Source of the DNA: Deltaproteobacteria bacterium
Lineage (GTDB): Bacteria > Desulfobacterota > GWC2-55-46
Reading direction: 5' to 3'
DNA length: 64,000 bases
Assembly (NCBI GenBank): GCA_015075075.1
Contig: JABTVA010000007.1
Location: forward strand, 93,115 to 157,114
Part shown: positions 52,807 to 62,377 of the stretch, one piece after another
Layout: every line of letters begins with the position of its first letter
Numbering within the stretch: the stretch's first letter is position 1
Notes under the pieces: model-generated
Databases searched by the model: none
Seen by the model: only the letters and a program-made list of their open reading frames with translations
What the model was told of the DNA's origin: nothing
Made by a program: the position numbers and the translations under genes

Positions 52807-54325
52807 AGCCGTATTCGAGGCCATGCCAAAGGGCAGGTTCCACCGCATAAAGGAGATATGGACGATACGTCGACCCGGCCATTCTGGAAAAGGTCCTTAA
52901 TTACGTCAAGAAGAACATGGTCATGCCCCTTAAGGTAAACGACGGCCACCTGCTCGTGGCCCTAACGGGGCCGAAGGGCATCTTCACGGTCGCCGAGCTT
53001 GAGAGGATAACCGGTTTCCCGGTAAGGCCGGTCTTCGCCGACGAGGGCGTCGTTAACGGCGCCATCAACAGGTTTTTCGACAGGCTCTCCGGCTCGGCAA
53101 AGGACGTCATGGACGGCCTCGGCGCGGAAAGCCTGACGCGCTATATCGACATCGGAGGAGCCGAAAGACCTATAGACCTTACCGACGAGGCCCCGATAAT
53201 AAAGCTCCTCAACTCGCTCCTCTTCAAGGCCGTTAAGGCAGGGCGAGCGACATACACATAGAGCCGTACGAGAAGGAAGTGGAGGTCAGGTTCAGGATAG
53301 ACGGCGTCCTATACCCTGTCCTCACCCCGCCAAAGTCCATAAGGAGGCGCTCAGAGTAAGATAGCCACGGCCTGACATAGCTGAAAAGGCCCCCAGGACG
53401 GGAAGATCAGGCTCCTCGTCGCGGAAAGGACGTTTACGTCAGGGTTTCGGTCATACCCACCTCCTACGGCGAAAGGACGGTCCTCCGGCTGCTCGACCGT
53501 AAGGCCGAGATAATAAGCCTCGACAGGCTGGGCCTGAACCCCGGGCAGGTCACTACGCTTGAAGGTCTCCTGGCCCGGAATTCCGGAATAATACTCGTTA
53601 CCGGCCCGACCGGCTCTGGAAAGACGACTACGCTTTATTCGGCCATAAGCGCCATAAACTCGACCACGCGGAACATCATAACGGTCGAGGACCCTGTAGA
53701 GTACCAGTTGAAGGGCATAGGCCAGGTGCACGTGAACCCGAAGATAGGGCTCACCTTCGCAAGCGGCCTCCGCTCTATACTCAGGCAGGACCCTGACGTA
53801 ATCATGGTGGGAGAGATACGGGACAGGGAAACAGCGGAGATCGCCATACAGGCCTCGCTTACCGGGCACCTTGTGCTCTCGACCCTCCATACGAACGACA
53901 CGTCGAGCGCCGTAACGAGGCTCGTTGACATGGGCATCGAGCCTTTCCTCGCGGCCTCCTCGATATCCGGCATACTGGCGCAGCGCCTTGTAAGGGTGCT
54001 ATGCCCCTCGTGCAGGAAGGGATACGCGCCGTCGGACTCCGAAACGAGGCTCTTCAGGACGCCGCCAAAGCTCCTATACGCCGCCGGAGGCTGCGAGAAG
54101 TGCTTCCAGACCGGGTACTACGGCAGGAGCGGCATATTCGAGTTCCTCGTGCCTGGCCCGGATTTGAGGCCGCTGATACTCAGGAACCAGGACGCGGACA
54201 CCATCCGGCGGCACGCCCTCTCAAAAGGACTTAAGACCATGATGGAGGACGGCCTTGAAAAGGCGGCCCTGGGCGTAACGAGCCTCGAAGAGGTCTTGAG
54301 GGTAACGAGGGACGACGGGAATTAA
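52799..54325 (+). CDS. gspE: Type II secretion ATPase GspE, frameshifted
   Basis: About 510 residues when repaired. The N-terminus is [20 protein letters not shown], and the N1E domain has [20 protein letters not shown]. The ATPase has Walker [14 protein letters not shown], Asp box [17 protein letters not shown], Walker [19 protein letters not shown], His box STLHTND and the C4 zinc motif CPSC...CEKC. Breaks near 52870, 53245 and 53345-53430; each fragment is clearly consecutive GspE. Powers the pseudopilus and docks on GspL. Confidence 0.9.
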
Positions 54326-54331
54326 AGCAGG

Positions 54332-55531
54332 ATGCCGACTTTCAGCTACAGGGCGTACGACAGGAACGGAAACGCGGTCGCCGGGCAGATAAACGCGGCA
54401 GGCGAGCGCGAGGCGGTCCAGTCGCTCAAGACGGGCGGCCTCTTCCCGATAGAGGTCAAGAGGCCCGCGGGAGGCGCAGGGGGCCGCGCATCAGGCCGGG
54501 TGTCCGCAGGGGCGCTCGCGGCTTTTACCAGACAGCTCGCTACGCTCGTCGCCGCAGGCACGAGCCTTACCGAGGCGCTCTCGGTCCTTGCCGAGAATAC
54601 GGAATTACCCAAGCTCCGCTCGACGGTCCTTGACATCAAGGAGTCCATAACAGGGGGAAGCTCGCTTGCCAGGGCGCTCGAGGAAAAAAGGGACGTCTTC
54701 TCGCCTTTTTACAGGGGGCTTGTTCTCGCGGCAGAGGCGAGCGGCTCTCTCGAGAGCGTGCTTCCGAGGCTCGCCGACTACCTTGAGACAAGGGCCAGGA
54801 TAAATGCCGAGGTAAGGGCCGCGCTGACTTATCCGGCGCTCATGACCCTCGTCGGCGCATCGGTCGTCCTCTTCCTTTTCATCTTCGTCATTCCAAAGAT
54901 AGCCCGCATATTCACCGACACCGGCGCGGAGCTTCCGCTCATAACGGTGCTCCTCCTGGGCATGGCGGACCTCGTCACCGCCTATTGGCACGTGATGATC
55001 GCCGGTGGAGGAGCGGCCGCCTGGCTCATCGCGCGCCAGGCAAGACGGCCAAGGGGCAAGGCCTTCATCGACGCTATGCTCCTCCGCCTTCCGTGGTTCG
55101 GCCCGATCGCCGCTTCATTCCACACCGCAAGCCTCGCCCGCACGCTCGGGAGCCTCTTGAAAGGCGGGGTCCAGCTCCTTAAGGCGCTCGAGATAACCGC
55201 CGAGGTGGTCGATAACCGCGTATACAGGGACATACTGAAGGCGGCCATAAGGGACTGTTCGGGCGGCGCGCCCCTCTCCGCGAGCCTTAAGAGCACAGGA
55301 GTCCTGCCGCCCGTGGTAGTACACATGATAGGCGTCGGCGAAAGGAGCGGTAACCTCGACGAGATGCTCATGCGGACCGCCGAGGCATACGACGCGGAAT
55401 TCCAGAACGGGGTAAAAAAGAGCCTCGCCCTCCTTGAGCCCGTCCTCATACTCGTCATGGGCATAGTCGTGGGCTTCATAGTCCTTGCCATGCTCCTTCC
55501 CATATTCGAGCTTAACCAGGTAATCCGTTAG
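54332..55531 (+). CDS. gspF: Type II secretion inner-membrane platform protein GspF
   Basis: 399 residues, unbroken. Starts FSYRAYDRNGNAVAGQINA; two GspF repeats (FTRQLATLVAAGTSLTEALS; FHTASLARTLGSLLKGGVQL) and three membrane helices, ending LEPVLILVMGIVVGFIVLAM. Seven bases after gspE; last gene of the luxR-gspCDEF operon. About 240 bp without a recognisable gene follow. Confidence 0.95.
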   Translation: MPTFSYRAYDRNGNAVAGQINAAGEREAVQSLKTGGLFPIEVKRPAGGAGGRASGRVSAGALAAFTRQLATLVAAGTSLTEALSVLAENTELPKLRSTVLDIKESITGGSSLARALEEKRDVFSPFYRGLVLAAEASGSLESVLPRLADYLETRARINAEVRAALTYPALMTLVGASVVLFLFIFVIPKIARIFTDTGAELPLITVLLLGMADLVTAYWHVMIAGGGAAAWLIARQARRPRGKAFIDAMLLRLPWFGPIAASFHTASLARTLGSLLKGGVQLLKALEITAEVVDNRVYRDILKAAIRDCSGGAPLSASLKSTGVLPPVVVHMIGVGERSGNLDEMLMRTAEAYDAEFQNGVKKSLALLEPVLILVMGIVVGFIVLAMLLPIFELNQVIR

Positions 55532-55769
55532 CCCCTGGTCTTCGCCGTCGCTTCGGACCTTTCTACACCCCTGCCCCCATTCCCCGCTTCTGACAAGAAA
55601 CAGCCTTCAGCAGACACGTAGTCTTCTGCACCCCTCGGAGCGCCGCGTTGTGGTCCTTTACCCCTTTTCATCCGTCGGATGGATTGTATTACCGCGGCAG
55701 GCTATCCTTATTTGAGGCGCTTGAAAAACACCGACACGTTCACGACAATCTTTTACAGAGCGCGGTGAA

Positions 55770-56120
55770 ATGAGGCTCAGAATCTGCCCGGAATGCTATA
55801 AAGCCTTTTTCATGTCCTTCGGAAACGAGCGGGCGCGGTGTCCTCATTGCGGGGTGTACCTTGCGGAGCGAAGGTCGTCGCAAAGGACGAAAAAGGAGAT
55901 GGACCTCATCCTTTCGGTGAACGGCTCGGTCTACAAGGCGCTGACGACGGATTTTTCGGACTCAGGCGCCGGAATACTCCTTAACGGTTCCACGTCCCTT
56001 GAAGCCGATTACATGCTGGACGTATGCATAGAGGAGCTGGGCCTTAAAAGGCGGGCCAGGGCCGTATGGGCGAGGAAGGTATCGAGGTCCACGACCTCCG
56101 CAGGCCTGAAGCTCATCTGA
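55770..56120 (+). CDS. PilZ domain protein with N-terminal zinc ribbon
   Basis: 116 residues. C6-x2-C9 and C24-x2-C27 (CPEC, CPHC) form a likely zinc ribbon. The PilZ part has RRSSQR (RxxxR) and DFSDSGAGILL ((D/N)xSxxG), both needed for cyclic di-GMP binding. Cytoplasmic. It lies between the T2SS operon and the second exopolysaccharide locus and may couple cyclic di-GMP to either; the sequence does not say which. Confidence 0.85.
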   Translation: MRLRICPECYKAFFMSFGNERARCPHCGVYLAERRSSQRTKKEMDLILSVNGSVYKALTTDFSDSGAGILLNGSTSLEADYMLDVCIEELGLKRRARAVWARKVSRSTTSAGLKLI

Positions 56121-56216
56121 AAAAAACCCATTGCCGCAGGCATTCTTAAACTGTTTGGAGAGCCGGTTTCCAGGCCGCCTCATACCGGAGCCATCCATAA
56201 CCGGAGGACACAAGAA

Positions 56217-56837
56217 ATGACATTTCAAATCACCAGGCTCTTTCTCATCCCGGCTCTCGCGTTGATGCTCTTTGCGGCCGGCGCGCTTGCCGCCCCCCGG
56301 GTCGAGACCAAACCGGCGCCCGAGGCAAAGGGCGCTGAACTCGCGAAGGACCCCGATTACGTAATCGGCATAGAGGACATCCTTGAGATTGCCGTATGGA
56401 AGAACCCCGACCTCTCGAAGATTGTCGGCGTGCGGCCCGACGGCATGATATCGCTTCCGCTCATAGGAGACATCCGGGCGGCCGGGCTTACGCCACTCCA
56501 GCTCAGGGACAACATCAACGAAAGGCTCAAGGAATACCAGGAGACGGTAGTAACCTCCGTCATAGTCCAGGAGGTGAGGAGCTACAGGATATTCGTCCTC
56601 GGAGAGGTCTTGAGCCCCGGCACCTACAACCTCTCCAGGAAGACGACCGTGCTCCAGGCCATTGCCATGGCCGGCGGCATGAGCCAGTTCGCATCCAACA
56701 ATATAATACTCGTCAGGGAAGGCAGCGGCGGAGAGGCCGAAAAGACGAGGATCCGCTTCAGCGAAATCATCGACGAGGACGCGAAGAAGGACAAGAACCT
56801 CGTCCTCAGGCCGGGAGACACCATCTTTGTACGCTAA
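56217..56837 (+). CDS. Polysaccharide export protein (Wza/EpsE-like, short form)
   Basis: 206 residues with signal peptide (LFLIPALALMLFAAGALAAP). Poly_export domain: YVIGIEDILEIAVWKNPDLS, RPDGMISLPLIGDIRAAGLT; one SLBB: IFVLGEVLSPGTYNLSRKTT. Length and features match the exporters of exosortase/PEP-CTERM-type exopolysaccharide loci. First gene of the 56-64 kb exopolysaccharide operon; overlaps the barrel gene by 11 bases. Confidence 0.9.
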   Translation: MTFQITRLFLIPALALMLFAAGALAAPRVETKPAPEAKGAELAKDPDYVIGIEDILEIAVWKNPDLSKIVGVRPDGMISLPLIGDIRAAGLTPLQLRDNINERLKEYQETVVTSVIVQEVRSYRIFVLGEVLSPGTYNLSRKTTVLQAIAMAGGMSQFASNNIILVREGSGGEAEKTRIRFSEIIDEDAKKDKNLVLRPGDTIFVR

Positions 56838-57977
56838 AGCGGCTATCGTAAGCGGAGCGGCAGCGGTGCTTCTCATCATACCGGGCCGGGCGGAAGCACG
56901 GAACAACACCTTCGTCCCGGCCGTAACGCTGGACTTCAGGTACGATTCCAACGTCCGGTTCGTCGACGACGAGGCGGGCGACGACGAGGGCGACTACATT
57001 GCGGCGGTCGTGCCGGGTTTCGACCTTAAGAGGACCGGAAGGAATTACGAGCTTGACTTTCATTACGGGCTTACGGCCGACTTTCATGCGCGAAACTCCG
57101 ACCTTAACAACATATCGCACAGGGCCGGGGTCTCCTTCTCTACCGACCTCACGAGCAGGTGGCACCTGGCGGCAGGCGACAGCCTTCAGCTATTCCGAAG
57201 ACTCGCTCCGTGCGCTGGGTTTCAAGAGGGCGTACGGTAACGAGGACGGACATACTCGCAAATAACGCTCACCTGACCATAGGCCGGGAAACCACGAAGA
57301 ACACGAGCCTGTCGCTCACCCTGAGGAACTATGTGCAGAAGTTCGAAAACCCTGACCTCGTCGACAGCCGGACTGACTCGGGGACGCCTCGGAGGCTACA
57401 GGTATGGACCGAACGGAACGGCGAGCCTCTCGTATACCCACTCGGTCTACAGTTTCGAGACGGAGCGGGAGCGCATCAGGACGCACGGGGTCATGGCGGG
57501 GATCGAGGAGGCGGTCTCGCCCACGATGAGCGTGAACCTCTCGGGAGGCGCCGAGTACGCGACAGGGCTCGATGGAGACGATATCTTTCTTACGGCGAAC
57601 GCGGGGATAGTCAGGAACCTCGCTGACCGATACTCTACCGTCCTGTTCGTGAGGACGTATCCACCCCGACCGGCCTTACCGACGAAATAAGCCTCAGGGA
57701 CTCGGTCATATTCATCTGGGACTTCACGGTGAGGAGGAACATATCGTCATCCATATACGCAGGGGTCGCCAGCCATAAATCCGAGCCCGGGGACGAGGTC
57801 GACATCCGTTCGTACATAGCCGAGCTCTCAGGGAACTGGCAGCCGACCAAGTGGGTAAGACTCGGCGCGGGGGTCTCGCACTACCGACAGTGGACCGAGG
57901 ACGGGCTCGGGACCGGGCTCAGGAGAAACAAGATCTTCGTCAACATAACCCTATCGGGCGGAGAGTGGAGGTTCTAA
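56827..57977 (+). CDS. Outer-membrane beta-barrel protein of the exopolysaccharide locus, frameshifted
   Basis: About 380 residues when repaired. TTG start inside the export gene; signal peptide AAIVSGAAAVLLIIPGRAEA. Strand-rich: VTLDFRYDSNVRF, YELDFHYGLTADFH, TASLSYTHSVYSFETERERI, WDFTVRRNISSSIYAGVASH, ending SGGEWRF with the C-terminal Phe of barrels. Breaks near 57190-57290, 57395 and 57650. The pattern resembles outer-membrane proteins found in PEP-CTERM-type loci. Probably replaces or accompanies the export channel. Confidence 0.75.
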
Positions 57978-57982
57978 ACGAC

Positions 57983-59520
57983 ATGGAGCAGCCACAAAAG
58001 ACCATAATCGACCACCTGACGGTCTTTGTTCACAGGAAATGGCTTTTCATAGCCCCGCTTGTGCTTGGCGCGGTCGCTGGACTGGTGGTGAGTTTCGAGC
58101 TGCCGGAGAAATACAGCTCTACGACCCTGATAGTGGTCGAAGAGCAGCAGATACCGGAGGAATACGTAACCCCGACCGACAGGACGCCTTTCAGCCAGAG
58201 GCTCAACCTCATAAGCCAGCAGATACTCAGCAGGACGCGGCTCGACCAGATAATAAGGGAATTCAGGCTCTACGACGACCATAAGCCCAGCATCTTCTCA
58301 AGGGCGCTGGCCTTTGTCACCGGAGAGGACATCGAGGACAGGACGCCGGACGACATAATAAGCCGCATGCGCGAAGACATCCAGTTCATGGTCATCGGGG
58401 AGACGAACACGAAGAAGCCGCAGACCGGCGGCAACGCCTTCACGATAACCTACATCGGAACCGAGCCCCAGACCACGATGCAGGTCACCAATACCCTCGC
58501 ATCGCTCTTCATCGAGGAGAACCTCAAGGTGCGGGAGCAGTACGCCGAGGGCACGACCGAGTTCATATCGAGCGAGCTCGAGAAATCACAGGAGGAGCTC
58601 GCAAGTATAGAGCAGAAGATAAAGGATTTCAAGCAGGCGCACATGGGGACGCTCCCCGAGCAGCTCGAAGCCAACCTGCGCACCCTGGACAGATTGCAGC
58701 TTGACCTCCAGAACGTGACCGTGAACCTCAAGCACAGCGAGGACAGAAAACAGGTGCTCGACGACCAGTTGAGGTACACCCCGACGCCGAACGCGGTCTC
58801 GCCTGCCGTAAGGAGCACCCTCGAGGTGGAGCTTGAAAACGCCAGGGCCGAGCTCTCGATGCTCCTCTCGAACTTCAAGGAAACCTACCCGGACGTCTTG
58901 ATGCTCAAGAGGAGGATACAGGAGATCGAGACCAGGCTTGCGGCCGAGCCTGCGCCAGCGCCGGAGCCTGTCGATAAAAAGGCCATTTCGAGGTCATGAA
59001 CCTGGTCTACGGCGAGCCCGGGCGGCCAATAAGTCCCAGATAACCACGCTCAGGCAGCGGGAGAGTCGGAGCCCGCGCCCTCGATCAACGAATACCAGAG
59101 AAGGATAGAGGTCAATTCGCAGGTCGATGGCAGCAGATCGACCTCGTTCGCGATTACCAGATATCGCTCCAGAACTACCAGGGGCTCCTCGAGAAGAAGA
59201 TGAACGCGAGCCTCGCCGAAAACCTGGAGAAGAGGCAGAAGGGCGCGAGGTTCAGGATCGTTGACACGGCCAACCTGCCTGACGCCCCGGATTACCCCAA
59301 CAAGCCCCTTGTCGCGGCGATCGGGCTCCTCGTGGGCGGCGCGTTCGGGACCGGTCTCGTATTCCTCTTCGAGTTCATCAACCCGGCGTTCAGGAAGCCT
59401 GAAGACTTCGAGGGCATAATAGATTCGCCGGTCCTTTCGAGCATACCTCTCTTTCCGGCAAGCGACGGAAAACAGGGGCAAAAATTCAAGGTCATAAAGG
59501 GAAGGAAAAAGAGTGCTTAA
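57983..59520 (+). CDS. Exopolysaccharide chain-length determinant (PEP-CTERM-locus type), frameshifted
   Basis: About 510 residues when repaired. ATG 57983, then HLTVFVHRKWLFIAPLVLGA (first membrane helix). The periplasmic part has SSTTLIVVEEQQIPEEYVTP, then a long coiled coil (SELEKSQEELASIEQKIKDF) and FKETYPDVLMLKRRIQEIE. Breaks at 58990-59160; the frame resumes at DYQISLQNYQGLLEKKMNAS, LAENLEKRQKGARFRIVDTA, then the second helix (LVAAIGLLVGGAFGTGLVFL). No kinase domain; the kinase is a separate gene downstream. Overlaps the next gene by eight bases. Confidence 0.85.
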
Positions 59521-60553
59521 ATTCGACTGGTTCAGAAGGCTTCTCTCGGGCGAAAGGGAGCGGAGCGACCACTCGGAGCCGCCCGGCTTCTCAAGGCCGA
59601 TAAGCACGGCCTCTCCCTTCGGGACGCGCATATGGGCGGTTGGCGGGGGCAAGGGCGGGGTGGGCAAAAGCCTCATCGCGTCCAATGCCGGCATCGCGCT
59701 CTCGAAGCAGGGGAAAAAGGTCCTTCTCGTCGACGCGGACCTGGGCGCGGCGAACCTTCACACTTTTCTCGGGGTGGACGGCGGGCGGACGGCCCTGTCG
59801 AGCTTCCTTAAGGACGAGGCGTCTGATTTCAAGTCGCTCATACAGAAGACCCCCTTTCCCAACCTCGATCTGGTGAGCGGCGCAAAGGACGCACTGGACG
59901 TGCCGGAGGTAAAGTGCACGCAGATAAAGAAGCTCAGGGACGCCCTGAAGAAGGTCGAGTACGACTACGCCATCCTGGACGTAGGGCCAGGGACGTCCTC
60001 GAACTTCCTGGACATGTTCCTGATGTCTAACGAGGGGATAATCGTCTCCACGCCCGAGCCCACGACCATCGAGAACAACTACAGGTTCCTCAAATGCCTG
60101 TTCCTCAGGAAGATAAAGACCATCGCCGACTCGCAGCCCGACGGGGTGCTCAAGGACCTCCTTCAGAGGATTTTCAGCGACAAGTGGTCCCAGCGGGTAA
60201 AGACGGTCGCCGACATTACTGACCAGCTCATGAGGCTCGATTTCGAGCAGGGCAGGATGCTCAAGGAGGACCTGAAGAGCACGAGCCTCTCGATGATAGT
60301 CAACCAGACGAAGCGCGGCGAGGACGCTAACATTGGAAAGGCCATAAGGAGCGCGTGCAGCGAGTACTTCGGCGTGGACATAGACTACATAGGCTCTGTC
60401 GGATACGAGGAGACCGTGGGGGAATCCATAAGGACGCGGCGCCCGCTCTCGGTCTATTTCACCAGCTCCGTAGCCGCGAAGTCCCTTGAAGGCTGTATCG
60501 CGCGCGTCCTTGACAAGAGCAGGGCTGCACAGCAGGTAACATTCCAAATCTAA
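59513..60553 (+). CDS. MinD/FlhG-type ATPase in exopolysaccharide locus
   Basis: 346 residues, intact. Deviant Walker A GGGKGGVGKS, switch LLVDADLGAANLHTFLGV, and Walker B-like ILDVGPGTSSNFLDMFLMSN. FCxx-type insert: STPEPTTIENNYRFLKCLFL. Closer to FlhG/MinD orphan ATPases than to the CpsD kinases. Probably positions or regulates the export machine at the membrane or pole; inferred from context. The next gene starts with a J-like domain of the kind often paired with such ATPases. Confidence 0.85.
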   Translation: MLKFDWFRRLLSGERERSDHSEPPGFSRPISTASPFGTRIWAVGGGKGGVGKSLIASNAGIALSKQGKKVLLVDADLGAANLHTFLGVDGGRTALSSFLKDEASDFKSLIQKTPFPNLDLVSGAKDALDVPEVKCTQIKKLRDALKKVEYDYAILDVGPGTSSNFLDMFLMSNEGIIVSTPEPTTIENNYRFLKCLFLRKIKTIADSQPDGVLKDLLQRIFSDKWSQRVKTVADITDQLMRLDFEQGRMLKEDLKSTSLSMIVNQTKRGEDANIGKAIRSACSEYFGVDIDYIGSVGYEETVGESIRTRRPLSVYFTSSVAAKSLEGCIARVLDKSRAAQQVTFQI

Positions 60554-60564
60554 GGGTGGCCCCC

Positions 60565-61556
60565 ATGAGGGAGAAGAGCGAAAAAACGCATTACGAGTTC
60601 CTGGACATACCGAGCACGGCCTGCATGGACGAGATAGAGGCGGCGTACAGGAGGACCAAGGAGCTTTTCAGCGGCGACTCCATGGCCCTTTACTCGCTCT
60701 ACTCGCCGGAAGAGCTGTACGCTCAAAAGCCTGGAGGACGTATACGACCCTGAACGACCCGGTAAAGAGGAAGGCATACGACGAGCACATAGGAAGGATG
60801 GTCGCCTCCCCTCCCCCCGGCGGACGGGGCGCGGCGATAGCCGAGGAGAAGGACGCCTTCGAGGAATACAACGAGACCGGGATGTTCATGGACAGGCTCG
60901 GCCTGAAGCAGCGGCTCGCGATAATGGAAAGCAGCGACCCCATGGTGGCCGAAAGATACCGCATCCTCTTCACGAGGCTCGAGCAGCTGAGCCTCAAGCA
61001 CTCGTACAAGACCATTGCCGTGACGAGCGCGATTAAGGGAGAGGGGAAGACCGTCACGTCCCTCAATCTCAGCTGGCTCATGGCCACCGAGTTCGGCAAA
61101 AAGGTGCTGGTCATCGAGAACGACTTGAGAAACCCTTCCATCTCGTCGAGCTATCTCAACATGGGGCGCCTTTCCGGCCTCATAGACGTGATCAAGGGCG
61201 ACGCGGACCTCCGCAGCGCCATAAACAGGCTCGAGGACACGAGCCTCTATTTCCTGCCCGCGAGGGCAAGCGCCAGGAACTCTTCCGTACTCATAGATTC
61301 GCAGGGCATGAGGAGCGTCCTCGACAACGTGAAGGCCCATTTCGACTACGTAATAGTCGACTCCCCGCCCATCCTGCCGCTCGTGGACATGAACATACTG
61401 TCGCGGATGGTGGACGGGCTGGTGCTCGTGGTCAAGGCCGGCAGCACCCCGAAGGACATGGTCAAAAAGGCCGTAGGCTCCCTGCCGGGAAAGAACCTCA
61501 TGGGTGTCGTCCTGAACGGGGCCGACGAGATCCACATGAAGAAGTACTACTACTGA
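60565..61556 (+). CDS. J-like domain fused to CpsD/BY-type tyrosine kinase, frameshifted
   Basis: About 330 residues. Residues 1-75: THYEFLDIPSTACMDEIEAA, YRRTKELFSGDSMALYSLYS, then SLEDVY and LNDPVKRKAYDEHIGRM, a DnaJ-like fold without the HPD motif. After a linker comes the kinase: VTSAIKGEGKTVTSLNLSWL (Walker A), VLVIENDLRNPS (A'), FDYVIVDSPPILPLVDMNIL (B), ending in a Tyr cluster (KKYYY) suited to autophosphorylation. Two small indels near 60722-60746 separate the two halves in the given sequence; the flanking frames join without a start or ribosome site between them, so I read one protein. Controls polymerisation with the chain-length protein. Confidence 0.78.
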
Positions 61557-61590
61557 CCGGAAGGAAGCGCTTCGCTGGGGAGGAAGGACA

Positions 61591-61679
61591 ATGGACATGC
61601 CAGGCTTTTGCCGGACATGCGGAACTTCACCACTCATTCGAGCTCGCTCAAGCGGATCATCCCGGCTATGGAGACCTGA
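61591..61679 (+). other. Possible small open frame, frameshifted
   Basis: ATG with GGAGGAAGG upstream. MDMPGF, then, in the next frame, LPDMRNFTTHSSSLKRIIPA and MET-stop. Codon third positions are G/C-rich as in real genes here. One missing T in the T-run at 61606 would join the parts into about 30 residues. No family; low confidence. Confidence 0.25.
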
Positions 61680-61711
61680 GGGGAACACCTCCATAAACAC
61701 CCAATCCACAT

Positions 61712-61738
61712 AAAGCCGGGGCTTACAGGCCGGCTTTT
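61712..61738 (+). terminator. Weak terminator or pause hairpin before the antiterminator gene
   Basis: AAAGCCGG/CCGGCTTT stem with a ten-base loop and TTTT within it. Located before the NusG-like gene; could be an attenuation point. Confidence 0.4.
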
Positions 61739-61804
61739 ACCCGCTCTGCTGAGGCGCGCCGAGAGGAAGAAGGGCATTCTATTACCGCAAACCGGAGGCG
61801 ATTG

Positions 61805-62290
61805 ATGACCTGCTGGTACCTCATCTACACGAAACCCAGGTGCGAGGACAATGTCGAGACTTTGCTCTCGGGCGCCGGTTTCGCGGTCCTTAACCCCAAG
61901 ATAAAAGAGCGGAAGTACCTGAGAAGAAAGCCCGTAGAGGCGGTCTCCCCTCTCTTCCCGTGCTACGTCTTCGCCCGCTTCGACAAGCTCCGGGACTATC
62001 ACATGGTGAAATACACGAGGGGCGTCAAGCGGGTGCTCTGCAACGAGGACGGGCCGGCCGAGATATCCGACAAGGTCGTCGAGGCGATAATTTCGAGGAT
62101 GGAAAACGGGGTCGTAACCGTAAGGACCTCCTTCGCGCCGGGCCAGGCGGTCTATATAAGGCGGGGGCCTTTCGAGGGGTTTACCGCTATATTCGAGCAC
62201 GAGATGAGCGGGATGGAGCGGGTAAGCATCCTCCTCAAGACCATCAATATGCGCCTTGTAATCGACAGGTGCATGGTTTCGCCCTGCTGA
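61805..62290 (+). CDS. NusG-like transcription antiterminator (RfaH/LoaP type)
   Basis: About 161 residues. NGN domain: TCWYLIYTKPRCEDNVETLL, PLFPCYVFARFDKLRDYHMV, TRGVKRVLC; KOW region FAPGQAVYIRRGPFEGFTAI. Specialised NusG paralogs sit in long polysaccharide operons and suppress termination along them. ATG 61805 is preferred to TTG 61802. Follows a hairpin and precedes the sugar-transferase gene. Confidence 0.9.
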   Translation: MTCWYLIYTKPRCEDNVETLLSGAGFAVLNPKIKERKYLRRKPVEAVSPLFPCYVFARFDKLRDYHMVKYTRGVKRVLCNEDGPAEISDKVVEAIISRMENGVVTVRTSFAPGQAVYIRRGPFEGFTAIFEHEMSGMERVSILLKTINMRLVIDRCMVSPC

Positions 62291-62377
62291 ACTCTTCCGC
62301 ATGCCTTTGAACAAAAAATATCAGCTTCAGGAGGCCGCTTTGCGGCTTAACGGCGGTAGCCCGTCCGGACGGTCCTA

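Noticed and set aside
59591..60547. 318-codon open frame antisense to the MinD-like ATPase
   Set aside because: Shadow frame; the opposite strand carries intact Walker motifs.
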